Assembly (NCBI GenBank): GCA_023439125.1
Contig: JAEXOU010000005.1
Coordinates: 434,001 to 498,000, forward strand
Direction: 5' to 3'
DNA length: 64,000 bases
Origin: Bacillota bacterium
Lineage (GTDB): Bacteria; Bacillota; Clostridia; Lachnospirales; Lachnospiraceae
Shown here: positions 1-8,628 of the stretch, piece by piece
Numbering within the stretch: position 1 is the stretch's first letter
Layout: the number at the start of each line of letters is the position of its first letter
Made by a program: the position numbers and the translations under genes
Notes under the pieces: generated by a model
The model's database searches: none
The model's input: the letters and a program-made list of their open reading frames with translations, nothing else
Told to the model about the DNA's origin: nothing

Positions 1-353
1 TTCAGCACATGGGAGATAATCTTACTGGTGCTGGTGATGGAGATGATGAGCAAATCTTAGTTGATTTGTCAAGAATTCCAGAGAAATATGATAAAATAGT
101 GATTGTTGTAAATATTTATCAAGCTTTAACAAGAAATCAGCATTTTGGCATGATTCAAAATGCATTCATTCGTTTAGTGGATAGCAGAAATAATGCTGAA
201 ATGTGTAAGTATAACTTAACTGACAACTATTCCGGTATGACTGCAATGATTTTTGGTGAAATTTATCGCCATAATGGTGAGTGGAAGTTTAATGCAATCG
301 GGCAAGGAACGAATGATCCAGGTTTAGGTGAACTTGCAAATAAATATCGTTAG
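1..353 (+). CDS. TerD-family stress protein, C-terminal part (5' end outside window)
   Basis: The reading frame is open from the first bases, so the gene begins upstream of the window; an internal ATG at 9 is not taken as the start. The visible ~117 residues match the second half of TerD/TerE/CABP1 proteins: GDNLTGAGDGDDEQI, an acidic calcium-binding loop, then the conserved NAFIRLVD and the block ending EIYRHNGEWKFNAIGQG. TerD proteins are small cytoplasmic Ca2+-binding beta-sandwich proteins linked to tellurite resistance and general stress. The next two genes, a Ca2+-type P-ATPase and a HAD phosphatase, are classes found in ter clusters, so this is read as the last TerD gene of such a cluster. 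A hairpin terminator follows within 50 bases. Confidence 0.9.
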   Translation, partial: QHMGDNLTGAGDGDDEQILVDLSRIPEKYDKIVIVVNIYQALTRNQHFGMIQNAFIRLVDSRNNAEMCKYNLTDNYSGMTAMIFGEIYRHNGEWKFNAIGQGTNDPGLGELANKYR

Positions 354-397
354 AGTTAACATTTGTTACTGAGTGAAACATATGTGTTTTACTTACT

Positions 398-441
398 AAA
401 AAAGAAGAAATGTTTAATTTTCAAACGTTTCTTCTTTTTTT
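398..441 (+). terminator. Rho-independent terminator after the TerD gene
   Basis: An A-rich arm at 398-415 pairs with a T-rich arm at 423-440 (AAGAAGAAATGTTT against AAACGTTTCTTCTT), with a short loop and a T-run built into the 3' arm. It separates the TerD gene from the ATPase gene downstream. Confidence 0.75.
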
Positions 442-520
442 AGAGATAAACTATCGCATGAAAAAACATTTACGTGTAATACTATAGCTGACTGTTATAG
501 TGAAAAAATAAAACTAAGTC

Positions 521-547
521 TTTACAAATAAGAGAATTATTTATAAT
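521..547 (+). promoter_or_regulatory. Possible promoter of the Ca2+-type ATPase gene
   Basis: TTTACA at 521 and TATAAT at 542 resemble -35 and -10 boxes, but the spacer is only 15 bases, shorter than the usual 17. It lies between the upstream terminator and the gene start at 617. Confidence 0.3.
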
Positions 548-616
548 ATTGTTTATGATTAACAAAATTATATATTAGCATTTTCCAAAAGTGAAATGAG
601 CTAGGGGGAAAAAGAA

Positions 617-3274
617 ATGAAGTTTAATGGACTTACTGAAAAAGAAGTCGAAGCATCAAGACAACAATATGGATCCAATGCCATACCTGATTCGGAGCCT
701 ACCACGTTTTGGCAAGAGTTTAAAGAAACGTTCGGCGACCCAATGATTAAGATATTACTTGCTATTACAGCATTAATGCTTGTAATGTTCTTTTTTGGTT
801 ATGCTGAAATTTATGAACCAGTAGGTACAATCGTAGCTGTCTTAATCGTAGCTATCGTATCTGCAAAAACAGGTGTCGCAAGTGATACAAAATATCGTCA
901 ATTAAAAGATAGTACAAAAAAGGATCAGTGTAAAGTTTATCGTAATGGTGTTGTTACAGTAATCGACGTTGATGATGTTGTTGTTGGCGATAAAGTTTTA
1001 CTTCAATCAGGTGACAAAATCCCTGCAGATGGTGTTTTAATCTCAGGTGATTTACGAGTTGATAACTCTGCGTTGAATGGTGAAGCAGAAGAATGTAAGA
1101 AATTTGCTGCAGAAGGTGATTTCCAATTATCAGACGACATTACTGGAGATACTTTTGTTGATAAGCATTCTCTTTTTAGAGGTGCTGTTGTATTTGATGG
1201 CGAAGGTGTTCTTGATGTTCGTAAAGTTGGTTTGAAGACTATGATGGGTAAGATGGCAGAAGAAATGCAGGAAGATGAGCCAGATTCCCCTCTAAAAGTA
1301 AAACTAACTAAATTAGCAGGTCAGATTTCTAAGTTTGGTTATATTGGCGCAGTTGTTATTGCTATTCTATATTTTGCTTATTTTATTATTAGTGCTGGTG
1401 GATTTGCAGAATTCTTCTCTATTGGTACACCAGAAGTGATTAAAAAAGTAGTAGAAGCGGTATCCTTAGCGGTTGTTATTATTGTTTGTGCAGTACCAGA
1501 AGGTTTACCATTAATGATTTCTCTTGTTTTAATGCAAAATACGAGCAAGATGTTAGATCATAATGTATTAGTAAGAAAAGCAGAGGGTATTGAAACTGCA
1601 GGCGCATTAAATATTTTATTTAGTGATAAAACAGGTACAATTACGAAAGGTAAACTTGAAGTTGTAGATTTCTTTACTGCAGATGGCAAATCAATACCTT
1701 TGAGTGAATTAAGTAAACATAATGCTGTAAAAAGCTATCTTGATTTGGCAATTGGTAAAAATACAGCTTCTATGTTTGATGCAGAACACAAAGTAATCGG
1801 TGGTAATGCAACTGATCAAGCATTGGTGAAATTCGTTGGTGAAAATACATTCAATCTCTTAAAAGAAGACAAAAAATGTGTTGTAGATAAATATCAAGGA
1901 TTTAACTCAGCGAATAAGTTTAGTCAAGCAAGTATTAAGAGCATTGGAAAAGTATTTTATAAAGGTGCTCCTGAAAAATTAACTACTTTAGCTACAAAGT
2001 ACCTTGATCATGATGGAGAGATTAAGACATTAGACCGTGCAATGCTTGATAAGAAAATTGACGAATTAGCTTCGAAAGCAATGCGTGTTTTGGCATTTGG
2101 TTATTCTGAGAAGACATTAGTGGAGAATACTGTTAATGATGATATAATTATTATTGGTTTGGTTGGTATTCGTGATGATGTTCGTCCAGAAGCTAAAGAA
2201 GCAATCCAAGAAGTATTAGATGCTGGTATTCAAGTAGTTATGATTACTGGAGACCGTATTCAGACAGCAGTAGCTATAGCACAAGATGCTGGACTCATTA
2301 AGGATAAATCAGATATTGCATTATTATCTTCTGAATTGAATGCAATGAGTGATGAAGAAGTTAAAAAGATTATTCCAAAAATTCGTGTAATTGCACGTGC
2401 ATTACCAACAGATAAATCTCGTATGGTACGTTTGTGTCAGGAGATGAATCTTGTTGTTGGTATGACTGGTGATGGTGTTAACGATTCTCCAGCATTAAAG
2501 AGAGCAGATGTTGGTTTTGCAATGGGTAGTGGTACAGAAGCTGCGAAAGAAGCTGGTAAGATTGTTATCCTAGATGATAATTTTAAATCAATTAAAGATG
2601 CAATTCTTTATGGTAGAACAATTTATCATAACATCTTAAAGTTCTGTAAATTCCAGTTAGTTATTAATGTTGCTGCGGTTATCGTTAGTGCATTATCTCC
2701 TTTCTTTGGAATTGAAGAACCGTTAAAAGTAACTCACCTTTTATTTGTTAACCTTGTAATGGATGGTTTAGGTGCAATTATGCTTGGTAATGAACCTGCA
2801 CGTGAGTCCTATATGCGTGAAAAGCCAAGAAGAAGAGATGAAAGCATTGTTAGTAAGAAGATGATGACTCAGATCGTAATCATGGGTCTTTGGTTAACTT
2901 TATTAGGCTTTGCATTCTTAAAATTACCATTCTTTAATCAATTCTTTGATTCCACGGAAGAAAAGTTATCAGCTTTCTTCGTATTGTTTATTGGTAGTGC
3001 TCTATTTAATGGATTTAATGTTCGTGATGACAAATTTAAGATTTTCAGTGGCTTAAATGAAAATACTGGTTTCTTAAAGGTATTCTTTACAATTATTGTT
3101 GTGCAATTGTTCATTGTAAACTGTAGTTTAATTCCTTTGCCAATATTTACGTGGATTAGCAATATGTTTAGCTGTGTTCCAGTTAATATTATTGGACTTT
3201 TAGTTGTGTATGCATTAGCATTAACAATGATTCCAGTTGACTTGATTCGTAAGTCATTTACAAAGACAAAATAA
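617..3274 (+). CDS. Calcium-translocating P-type ATPase (PMCA/SERCA-like, P2 type)
   Basis: The 885-residue protein has the full P2-ATPase layout. There is an N-terminal cation-ATPase domain, an actuator domain around residues 90-200 (SALNGEAEE, the TGE-type loop reading NGE), and PEGLP at about 294-298 in the M4 ion-binding helix. DKTGTIT carries the phosphorylated Asp at about 337, TGDGVND lies near 616-622, and a C-terminal six-helix domain contains NLVMDGLGA. PEGLP and NLVMDGLGA are typical of Ca2+ pumps. It should export Ca2+ at the cell membrane. The start follows the Shine-Dalgarno-like AGGGGGAAA, and terminators flank the gene, so it appears monocistronic. Proximity to TerD fits the association of Ca2+ ATPases with ter clusters. 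Ion specificity is inferred from motifs only. Confidence 0.9.
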   Translation: MKFNGLTEKEVEASRQQYGSNAIPDSEPTTFWQEFKETFGDPMIKILLAITALMLVMFFFGYAEIYEPVGTIVAVLIVAIVSAKTGVASDTKYRQLKDSTKKDQCKVYRNGVVTVIDVDDVVVGDKVLLQSGDKIPADGVLISGDLRVDNSALNGEAEECKKFAAEGDFQLSDDITGDTFVDKHSLFRGAVVFDGEGVLDVRKVGLKTMMGKMAEEMQEDEPDSPLKVKLTKLAGQISKFGYIGAVVIAILYFAYFIISAGGFAEFFSIGTPEVIKKVVEAVSLAVVIIVCAVPEGLPLMISLVLMQNTSKMLDHNVLVRKAEGIETAGALNILFSDKTGTITKGKLEVVDFFTADGKSIPLSELSKHNAVKSYLDLAIGKNTASMFDAEHKVIGGNATDQALVKFVGENTFNLLKEDKKCVVDKYQGFNSANKFSQASIKSIGKVFYKGAPEKLTTLATKYLDHDGEIKTLDRAMLDKKIDELASKAMRVLAFGYSEKTLVENTVNDDIIIIGLVGIRDDVRPEAKEAIQEVLDAGIQVVMITGDRIQTAVAIAQDAGLIKDKSDIALLSSELNAMSDEEVKKIIPKIRVIARALPTDKSRMVRLCQEMNLVVGMTGDGVNDSPALKRADVGFAMGSGTEAAKEAGKIVILDDNFKSIKDAILYGRTIYHNILKFCKFQLVINVAAVIVSALSPFFGIEEPLKVTHLLFVNLVMDGLGAIMLGNEPARESYMREKPRRRDESIVSKKMMTQIVIMGLWLTLLGFAFLKLPFFNQFFDSTEEKLSAFFVLFIGSALFNGFNVRDDKFKIFSGLNENTGFLKVFFTIIVVQLFIVNCSLIPLPIFTWISNMFSCVPVNIIGLLVVYALALTMIPVDLIRKSFTKTK

Positions 3275-3280
3275 ATAGGA

Positions 3281-3316
3281 AAGCTGCTGTAAATTATATT
3301 TGCAGCAGCTTTTTCT
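3281..3316 (+). terminator. Rho-independent terminator after the ATPase gene
   Basis: AAGCTGCTG at 3281 pairs with CAGCAGCTT ending near 3310, followed by TTTTT. The loop is about 11 bases. Confidence 0.85.
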
Positions 3317-3361
3317 AGATTTAATGTAAAAAATAATTAGCAATGATACAAAGGGAGAAAG

Positions 3362-4153
3362 ATGATACTATTTAATTCAGATTTAGATAATACCTTAATA
3401 TATTCGCATAAAAGAGAAATGAATGAGGAAAAAAGTTGTGTCGAGATTTATCAGCAACGTGAAGTCTCATTTATGTCAAATACGTCCTTAAAGTTGCTAC
3501 ATAAACTGAATCAAAATATACTTTTTGTACCAACTACAACTCGAACAAGAGAACAGTATGAACGTATTAACTTTGGGATAGGAATACCCAAATACGCTCT
3601 GGTCTGTAATGGAGGTATTCTCTTAGTTGATGGGATTATGGATAAAGAATGGTATGAAGAATCGATTGATCAGATTAAGGAATGTAAAACACAATTGCAG
3701 TATGCTATTGAAATATTGGAGAAGGACGTAAATCGCTGCTTCGAAATTCGATTCATTGATGATTTGTTTATCTTTACAAAAAGTGATAACCCTCAAATGA
3801 CCATTGACTATTTGTCAACATATCTCGATCTAGCACTCGTGGATATCTTCCAAATTGGAATAAAGGTATATGTCATTCCTAAAAAGTTAACAAAGGGGAA
3901 TGCTGTTTTACGGCTGAAAAAGAAGTTAAAAGCAGATAAGGTTATAGTTGCTGGTGATAGTGAATTTGATCTATCGATGTTTCAAGTGGCCGATTTAGCA
4001 TTTGCTCCCAAACAATTAATTACTAGAATGGATATGGAGCAATCCAATGGTAAGAATCAATGTTCCAATATAATTGTTCATGAAGGTGGACAGTTATTCT
4101 CTGACGCTATTCTGAAATATATTATGAAGCATGAGATAAATAACAATCAATAG
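3362..4153 (+). CDS. HAD-superfamily (Cof/sucrose-phosphatase-like) phosphatase
   Basis: The 263-residue protein starts with NSDLDNTLIY, the HAD motif I (DxDxT) with nucleophile and acid/base aspartates. TTTTR supplies the motif II Thr region, K194-type lysine lies in the TKGNAV block, and VAGDSEFDLSMF is motif IV (GDSxxD). The long insert between motifs II and III is a C2 cap as in Cof and sucrose-6-phosphate phosphatases. It is expected to hydrolyse a small phosphorylated metabolite in the cytoplasm; the substrate is not predictable. It sits after TerD and the Ca2+ ATPase; HAD phosphatases of this kind are recurrent partners in ter-type stress clusters, so a role there is inferred. The start has GGGAGA eight bases upstream. 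Confidence 0.8.
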   Translation: MILFNSDLDNTLIYSHKREMNEEKSCVEIYQQREVSFMSNTSLKLLHKLNQNILFVPTTTRTREQYERINFGIGIPKYALVCNGGILLVDGIMDKEWYEESIDQIKECKTQLQYAIEILEKDVNRCFEIRFIDDLFIFTKSDNPQMTIDYLSTYLDLALVDIFQIGIKVYVIPKKLTKGNAVLRLKKKLKADKVIVAGDSEFDLSMFQVADLAFAPKQLITRMDMEQSNGKNQCSNIIVHEGGQLFSDAILKYIMKHEINNNQ

Positions 4154-4155
4154 AT

Positions 4156-4250
4156 AAAATATGAATTAATCAATAAGTAAAATATGAATTAATCAATAGA
4201 AGAAAAATGAAATAATCAATAGAAGAAAAATGAAATATAATCAAAAAAGA
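4156..4250 (+). repeat. Degenerate 23-24-bp tandem repeat, about four copies
   Basis: The unit AAAATATGAATTAATCAATA plus three to four bases occurs twice nearly perfectly (4156-4178 and 4179-4202). Two shorter, drifting copies follow (AAAAATGAAATAATCAATAG and AAAAATGAAATATAATCA). This looks like slippage in AT-rich DNA; no function is evident. Confidence 0.7.
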
Positions 4251-4392
4251 AAAATAACTAAAAATAGAAAAAAGTAATTGTAAAGAGCTAATAAGAAAAC
4301 GTAAGTCCAATACTAAATATCTATAATAATATTATAAATATGATAATTTTTGGTATAAATAATGCTGATTATTAATAATTATACATTTGTGC

Positions 4393-4421
4393 TTGATTTT
4401 ACTTTGCTATTTTAATATAAT
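4393..4421 (+). promoter_or_regulatory. Sigma-A-type promoter of the YjiH-like gene
   Basis: TTGATT at 4393 and TATAAT at 4416 are separated by 17 bases. Transcription would start near 4428, giving a leader of about 40 bases before the start codon at 4467. Confidence 0.7.
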
Positions 4422-4466
4422 AAACCTCGACTCACTATAACGATATGACAGAATGGGGTAAAGATT

Positions 4467-5864
4467 TTGAAAGAAAAACAAATGAATAATTATGAAAAAG
4501 GTAAGCAAAAATTTGGTTTATGTATGAAATTCATAGTACCGTCTCTAATTGGAATCTTATTATTTATGTGTCCAATAAAAATCGAAGATAAGATAACGAT
4601 TCCTATTGCAGTACTTTCAGAAGGCATGCAAGATTTATGCGGTAATTATTTTCCGGAGATTTTACTAGTACTTACTGGTATTTCATTTTTCGGAAGTATG
4701 TTTACTAGCTTATGTTTAAGATTTGGATCGAAAAAAGTTAGAGAGAGTTTTCACAAGAAGAAAGTATTAATGAATTTATTCCATATAAAAAAAATCTCAA
4801 TTATAATACGTGGATTTGCGTTTGTACTTTGCTTAATTACCTATTATCAATTTGGCGTTGAGGCGATCTATTCTTTAAATACTGGTGGATTGGTTTTCAA
4901 TGATTTATTGCCAATTTTATTTTCTATCTTTTTACTTGCAGGATTTTTATTACCTTTGTTATTAAACTTCGGATTATTAGAATTTACTGGTACACTTTTA
5001 ATCAAAGTAATGCGACCTTTATTCAAATTGCCAGGACGAGCTGCAATCGATGCAATTGCTTCCTGGTTAGGAGATGGTACAATTGGTGTTATGCTAACAA
5101 GCAAACAGTATGAGGAGGGCTATTATACGGAGCGTGAAGCTTGTGTCATTGGAGTTAGCTTCTCGTTAGTGTCGATCACGTTTTGCCTTGTTGTAATTAA
5201 TCAGGTTGGATTAGGTCATATGTTTGTACCTTTTTATCTGACAGTTTGTTTTGCATGTTTGATAGCAGCAATTATTCTTCCTAAATTACCACCTCTTTCT
5301 AAGAAGAAAGATTGCTATATTAATGGAAAGCCAGCAGATTTTGATTCTGAACCAATACCAAAGAATCATAGTAGCCTTTCCTATGCATATGCACAAGCAC
5401 TTGACAAGGTAAAGAATATAAAATCGATCCATAGTATCTGGAAAGATGGAGTTGAAAATGTGCTTAGCATGTGGATTGGAGTAATACCAATTGTAATGGC
5501 GATGGGGACAGTTGCACTAATCATTGCAGAGTATACACCGTTCTTTCGAATTTTAGGTATGCCATTTATGCCAATACTTGAATTGCTTCAAATCCCTGAA
5601 GCGGCAGCTGCTTCTGAAACATTATTTGCTGGTTTTGCAGATATGTTGCTACCATCGATTATGATTGCATCAGCAGAGAGTGAAATAACGCGTTTTATTG
5701 TAGCAGCAGTGTCTGTTTCACAGTTAATCTATTTATCTGAGGTGGGAGCTTTAATTATAGCTTCTAAGATTCCAATTAAGTTTGGACAGTTATTTTTAAT
5801 CTTTATTGAGCGAACAATAATTACCTTACCAATTATTACATTGATTGCTCACTTGATTTTTTAA
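4467..5864 (+). CDS. YjiH-like membrane protein with nucleoside-recognition (Gate) domain
   Basis: The 465-residue polytopic membrane protein has about ten hydrophobic segments and resembles the YjiH family (Gate/nucleoside recognition domain). Recognisable parts are an N-terminal helix near 20-40 (FIVPSLIGILLFMCPI), paired gate-domain halves containing WLGDGTIGVMLTSKQY and ASETLFAGFADMLLPSIM, and a C-terminal helix. Family members are thought to move nucleosides or other small solutes, but this branch has no proven substrate. The start is taken as TTG at 4467, because GGGG at 4455-4458 sits eight bases before it; the next ATG at 4482 is the alternative. A 17-spaced promoter lies upstream and the palindromic repeat R1 lies downstream. 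Confidence 0.75.
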   Translation: MKEKQMNNYEKGKQKFGLCMKFIVPSLIGILLFMCPIKIEDKITIPIAVLSEGMQDLCGNYFPEILLVLTGISFFGSMFTSLCLRFGSKKVRESFHKKKVLMNLFHIKKISIIIRGFAFVLCLITYYQFGVEAIYSLNTGGLVFNDLLPILFSIFLLAGFLLPLLLNFGLLEFTGTLLIKVMRPLFKLPGRAAIDAIASWLGDGTIGVMLTSKQYEEGYYTEREACVIGVSFSLVSITFCLVVINQVGLGHMFVPFYLTVCFACLIAAIILPKLPPLSKKKDCYINGKPADFDSEPIPKNHSSLSYAYAQALDKVKNIKSIHSIWKDGVENVLSMWIGVIPIVMAMGTVALIIAEYTPFFRILGMPFMPILELLQIPEAAAASETLFAGFADMLLPSIMIASAESEITRFIVAAVSVSQLIYLSEVGALIIASKIPIKFGQLFLIFIERTIITLPIITLIAHLIF

Positions 5865-5953
5865 TTATACTATTTGCATTACTTTTTATATATGTTATAT
5901 TGATACAAGAAAATTACGTTTTTTTCGAACTTTTCTTTGTCAGAAAGTTGAAA

Positions 5954-6124
5954 GGGGCTGTCGCACTAAGGGCAGTATGAATAAAGAATGAAGGGCGATG
6001 GTATATTTTCTTCGGCGCGCTACGCTCACAAGCCCCACAAAGTGCGTGTGGGGACTTGTAAGGCGCTCCGAAAAATACCACCGTCTTTCATTCTTTTATA
6101 CAATATTCGGCTAGTGCGACACCC
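5954..6124. repeat. Palindromic ~170-bp repeat, copy R1
   Basis: The element is bounded by inverted ends (GGGGCTGTCGCAC at 5954, GTGCGACACCC ending at 6124). Inside is a second long stem: the arm reading AATGAAGGGCGATGGTAT is opposed by ATACCACCGTCTTTCATT, around a core with CTCACAAGCCCC and GGGGACTTGTAAG. Near-identical sequence recurs at 43699-43870, and a diverged copy at 20012-20180. All copies are intergenic. It could be a MITE or a transcribed structured RNA or terminator. Confidence 0.85.
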
Positions 6125-6145
6125 ATCTTTAATATAGGAGAAAAT

Positions 6146-6601
6146 ATGAAACTTACGACGTTATGCTATATTGAACACGAAGATAAATATTTGATGCTTC
6201 ATCGTAACAAAAAGGCGAATGATCCAAATCATGCAAAGTGGATTGGTATTGGAGGAAAATTCGAGAAAGATGAAAGCCCAGATGAATGTCTTTTACGTGA
6301 AGTAAAAGAAGAAACAGGATTAACTCTTACCAATTATACTTTTCGTGGAATAATTACATTTGTATCAGATAAGTGGGAAACAGAGTATATGCATTTATTT
6401 ACGGCAAACGCGTTTTGTGGAGAACTGATCGATTGCCAAGAAGGTGAATTACAGTGGGTTAAGAAGGATGAGGTTTTGAACCTCAATCTTTGGGAAGGCG
6501 ATAAGCTATTTTTAAAGAAATTATTAGAAGCAAATGATTTCTTTACAATGAAACTTATCTATCAAGGTGAGAAATTAGTAGATTATACAATTAGAACCTA
6601 A
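6146..6601 (+). CDS. NUDIX hydrolase (MutT/8-oxo-dGTPase-like)
   Basis: The 151-residue protein carries a complete Nudix box starting at GGKFEKDESPDECLLREVKE and ending ETG, which fits GX5EX7REUXEEXGU and supplies the Mg2+-binding glutamates. The N-terminus (LTTLCYIEHEDKYLMLHR) is typical of MutT/YjhB-like enzymes annotated as 8-oxo-dGTP diphosphatases. The likely role is cleaning damaged or excess nucleoside diphosphate derivatives in the cytoplasm; the substrate is inferred from similarity only. AGGAG lies just upstream of the ATG. The gene sits directly after repeat R1 with about 20 bases between, so the repeat may lie in its leader. Confidence 0.88.
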   Translation: MKLTTLCYIEHEDKYLMLHRNKKANDPNHAKWIGIGGKFEKDESPDECLLREVKEETGLTLTNYTFRGIITFVSDKWETEYMHLFTANAFCGELIDCQEGELQWVKKDEVLNLNLWEGDKLFLKKLLEANDFFTMKLIYQGEKLVDYTIRT

Positions 6602-6629
6602 GTACACATGCAAGTACAAGAATTAACAC

Positions 6630-6665
6630 CAAGAAACAAGTCAAGAAACAAGTCAAGGTACAAGT
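6630..6665 (+). repeat. Three 12-bp direct repeats
   Basis: CAAGAAACAAGT occurs twice in tandem (6630-6641, 6642-6653) and is followed by CAAGGTACAAGT (6654-6665). They lie between the NUDIX and DUF4317 genes. No function is evident. Confidence 0.7.
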
Positions 6666-6770
6666 GAAGAATCCAAATCAAGCATACAAGCAGTACATTA
6701 GTTTTAATATTAAAGGATATAATTGAAGGATATAAGTGAAGTACAAAGGGAAAGAGAGATAAACAAAACA

Positions 6771-7394
6771 ATGATTAACAGAGAAGACATGCTAGAGCTT
6801 ACAAGAAGGATGACGGTTAGTCGTACCTCGATTACAAGAATAGCAGGGAGCTATATTGATTCCGAAGGTTATGTGGATGGCACATTTAATACTAATTTTT
6901 TGAAACTTACCGCAAAAGAAAAACAAGATCATATAGCAATTGCAAAGATAATACCATTTTCTGATACTAATGAAAATCTAAAGGAACATAAGTTTGAAAA
7001 TCGTAATAAAGGGAATGCAAACATGTGGCGACTTCTTAATGAGATGAAATCTTGTGGATTAAAGAATGACGCATTAATGGATACGTTTTATGATTTGGTT
7101 TGTGAAAACTATAAAACAGACCACGAATATGCGATCTTAGTGTTTCATGACCGATACGATGTACCAGTTAAAACTTCTGATAAAGAACGACTAGGAGAAT
7201 CAGAAGAAGTATATGAATATATCATTTGCGCTATTTGTCCGTTGGTCGGAGAATATGAACCGGGAGAACCAGAATGTGGATTTATTTATCCTTTATTCTC
7301 GAATCGTAGTAGCGATATGAATCATATTGGTATTTACGATAAAGATAAAAATCAGCCTCGTACTGAAATGGAAGAATTGTTATTGCGAAGATAA
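6771..7394 (+). CDS. Short DUF4317-family protein
   Basis: The sequence matches the N-terminal part of DUF4317, a clostridial family of unknown function: NREDMLELTRRM at the start, then MDTFYDLVCENY, ILVFHDRYDV and EEVYEYIICAICPL in the centre. ECGFIYPLFSNRSSD lies near the C-terminus. Typical members are close to 400 residues as I recall; this one is about 207 and ends right after the SSD block, so it lacks the C-terminal half. An upstream TTG at 6723 extends the frame by 16 residues. ATG 6771 is preferred because it gives the family-like start MINREDMLEL and has GGGAAAGAGAG upstream. Function unknown. Confidence 0.75.
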   Translation: MINREDMLELTRRMTVSRTSITRIAGSYIDSEGYVDGTFNTNFLKLTAKEKQDHIAIAKIIPFSDTNENLKEHKFENRNKGNANMWRLLNEMKSCGLKNDALMDTFYDLVCENYKTDHEYAILVFHDRYDVPVKTSDKERLGESEEVYEYIICAICPLVGEYEPGEPECGFIYPLFSNRSSDMNHIGIYDKDKNQPRTEMEELLLRR

Positions 7395-7462
7395 ATAATT
7401 AACTACTTGAAACATACCTATCATAAATGATAGAATGAAGTACAAAGTAAGGAGGACTATCA

Positions 7463-8587
7463 ATGGAATATAGAATTATTGACAATGTAAAATGCTCTCT
7501 TTTAGGATTTGGATGTATGAGATTTCCTCAGAATGAGGATGGTTCTATTAATGAAGTAGAAGCTACAAGAATGCTAGACATTGCGAGAGAAGCAGGGGTT
7601 AATTATTTTGATACGGCTTATCCATATCACAACAAACAAAGTGAACCGTTTGTTGGTAAGTATTTATCGAATTTTCCAAGGGAATCTTACTATTTAGCGA
7701 CAAAGCTTCCATGTTGGGAGATTAAATCACTAGAGGATGCAAAAAAGATGTTCCAGCTACAATTAGAGCGTCTACAAAAGGATTACATAGATTTTTATTT
7801 ATTACACGCCCTTGATAAAGACCGATGGAAGCGGATGGAATCCTATGGTGTTTATGATTATTTAACTACGTTAAAAGAACAGGGTAAGATTAAGCATCTT
7901 GGATTTTCATTTCATGATGATTATGATGTATTTGAAACAATCATTACTTCAAAGAAATGGGATTTTTGTCAAATTCAATACAATTATATGGATACAGACG
8001 AACAAGCTGGAGATAAAGGATATGAACTAGCTGAAAAACTTGGTGTTCCACTCGTTATTATGGAGCCAATCAAAGGCGGGTCTTTAGCAATGCTTCCAGA
8101 TGAAATTAAAGAACATTTTACTGCAGTAGATCAAAATAAATCTGCTGCATCTTGGGCATTACGCTGGGTTGGTACTCATTCCAATGTAAAAGTCATTTTA
8201 AGTGGAATGTCTACTTATGATCAAGTTATGGACAATTTGAATACTTTTGATAAATTTGAGCCGTTAAATGAGAAAGAGCAGGCTGTTGTTCAAGATGCTA
8301 AAGAACATTTACAACGAAGAATCAAAAATGGATGTACAAGCTGTCGTTATTGTATGCCGTGTCCTGCAGGAGTTGATATACCTACGAACTTCCAGATTTG
8401 GAATACCTATGGGAAATATGAGAATGCAGGTTTCTCCATTTGGGAATGGAACTATGCAATAGAAGAGAAGAAAAAAGCGAAAAACTGTGTAAGCTGTGGT
8501 AAATGTGAAACAGTTTGTCCTCAAAAGATTACGATTCGCAAAGATTTAAAAACTTTACAAAAGGAACTAGATGAATTGCATTCCTAA
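7463..8587 (+). CDS. Aldo/keto reductase with C-terminal ferredoxin-like 4Fe-4S domain
   Basis: Residues 1-~280 form an aldo/keto reductase barrel: GFGCMRFP near the start, the catalytic tyrosine in FDTAYPYHN, a lysine in ATKLP and His in YLLHALDK. The C-terminal ~90 residues carry two cysteine clusters, CTSCRYCMPCP and CVSCGKCETVCP, as in ferredoxin-type 4Fe-4S proteins. This fused architecture is the clostridial predicted oxidoreductase family COG1453. It probably reduces a carbonyl compound using NAD(P)H or reduced iron-sulfur electrons; the substrate is unknown. AAGGAGG stands nine bases before the ATG. The ECF S-component gene follows after about 40 bases, so they may be co-transcribed. 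Confidence 0.88.
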   Translation: MEYRIIDNVKCSLLGFGCMRFPQNEDGSINEVEATRMLDIAREAGVNYFDTAYPYHNKQSEPFVGKYLSNFPRESYYLATKLPCWEIKSLEDAKKMFQLQLERLQKDYIDFYLLHALDKDRWKRMESYGVYDYLTTLKEQGKIKHLGFSFHDDYDVFETIITSKKWDFCQIQYNYMDTDEQAGDKGYELAEKLGVPLVIMEPIKGGSLAMLPDEIKEHFTAVDQNKSAASWALRWVGTHSNVKVILSGMSTYDQVMDNLNTFDKFEPLNEKEQAVVQDAKEHLQRRIKNGCTSCRYCMPCPAGVDIPTNFQIWNTYGKYENAGFSIWEWNYAIEEKKKAKNCVSCGKCETVCPQKITIRKDLKTLQKELDELHS

Positions 8588-8628
8588 ACAAAGATTGACT
8601 GAAACCAAAGATCATACGGAGGATGACG

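Larger units (their letters stand above)
4154..4466. other. Non-coding, very AT-rich intergenic stretch
   Basis: No gene-like frame was found. The first ~95 bases are a degenerate tandem repeat, listed separately. The rest is A/T-rich filler ending in a good promoter for the next gene. No clear terminator follows the HAD gene. Confidence 0.6.

Noticed and set aside
4428..4443. CGACTCACTATA resembles the core of a T7-type phage promoter.
   Set aside because: Only 12 bases match, the flanks differ, and no phage polymerase or phage gene is nearby. A normal bacterial promoter explains transcription here.
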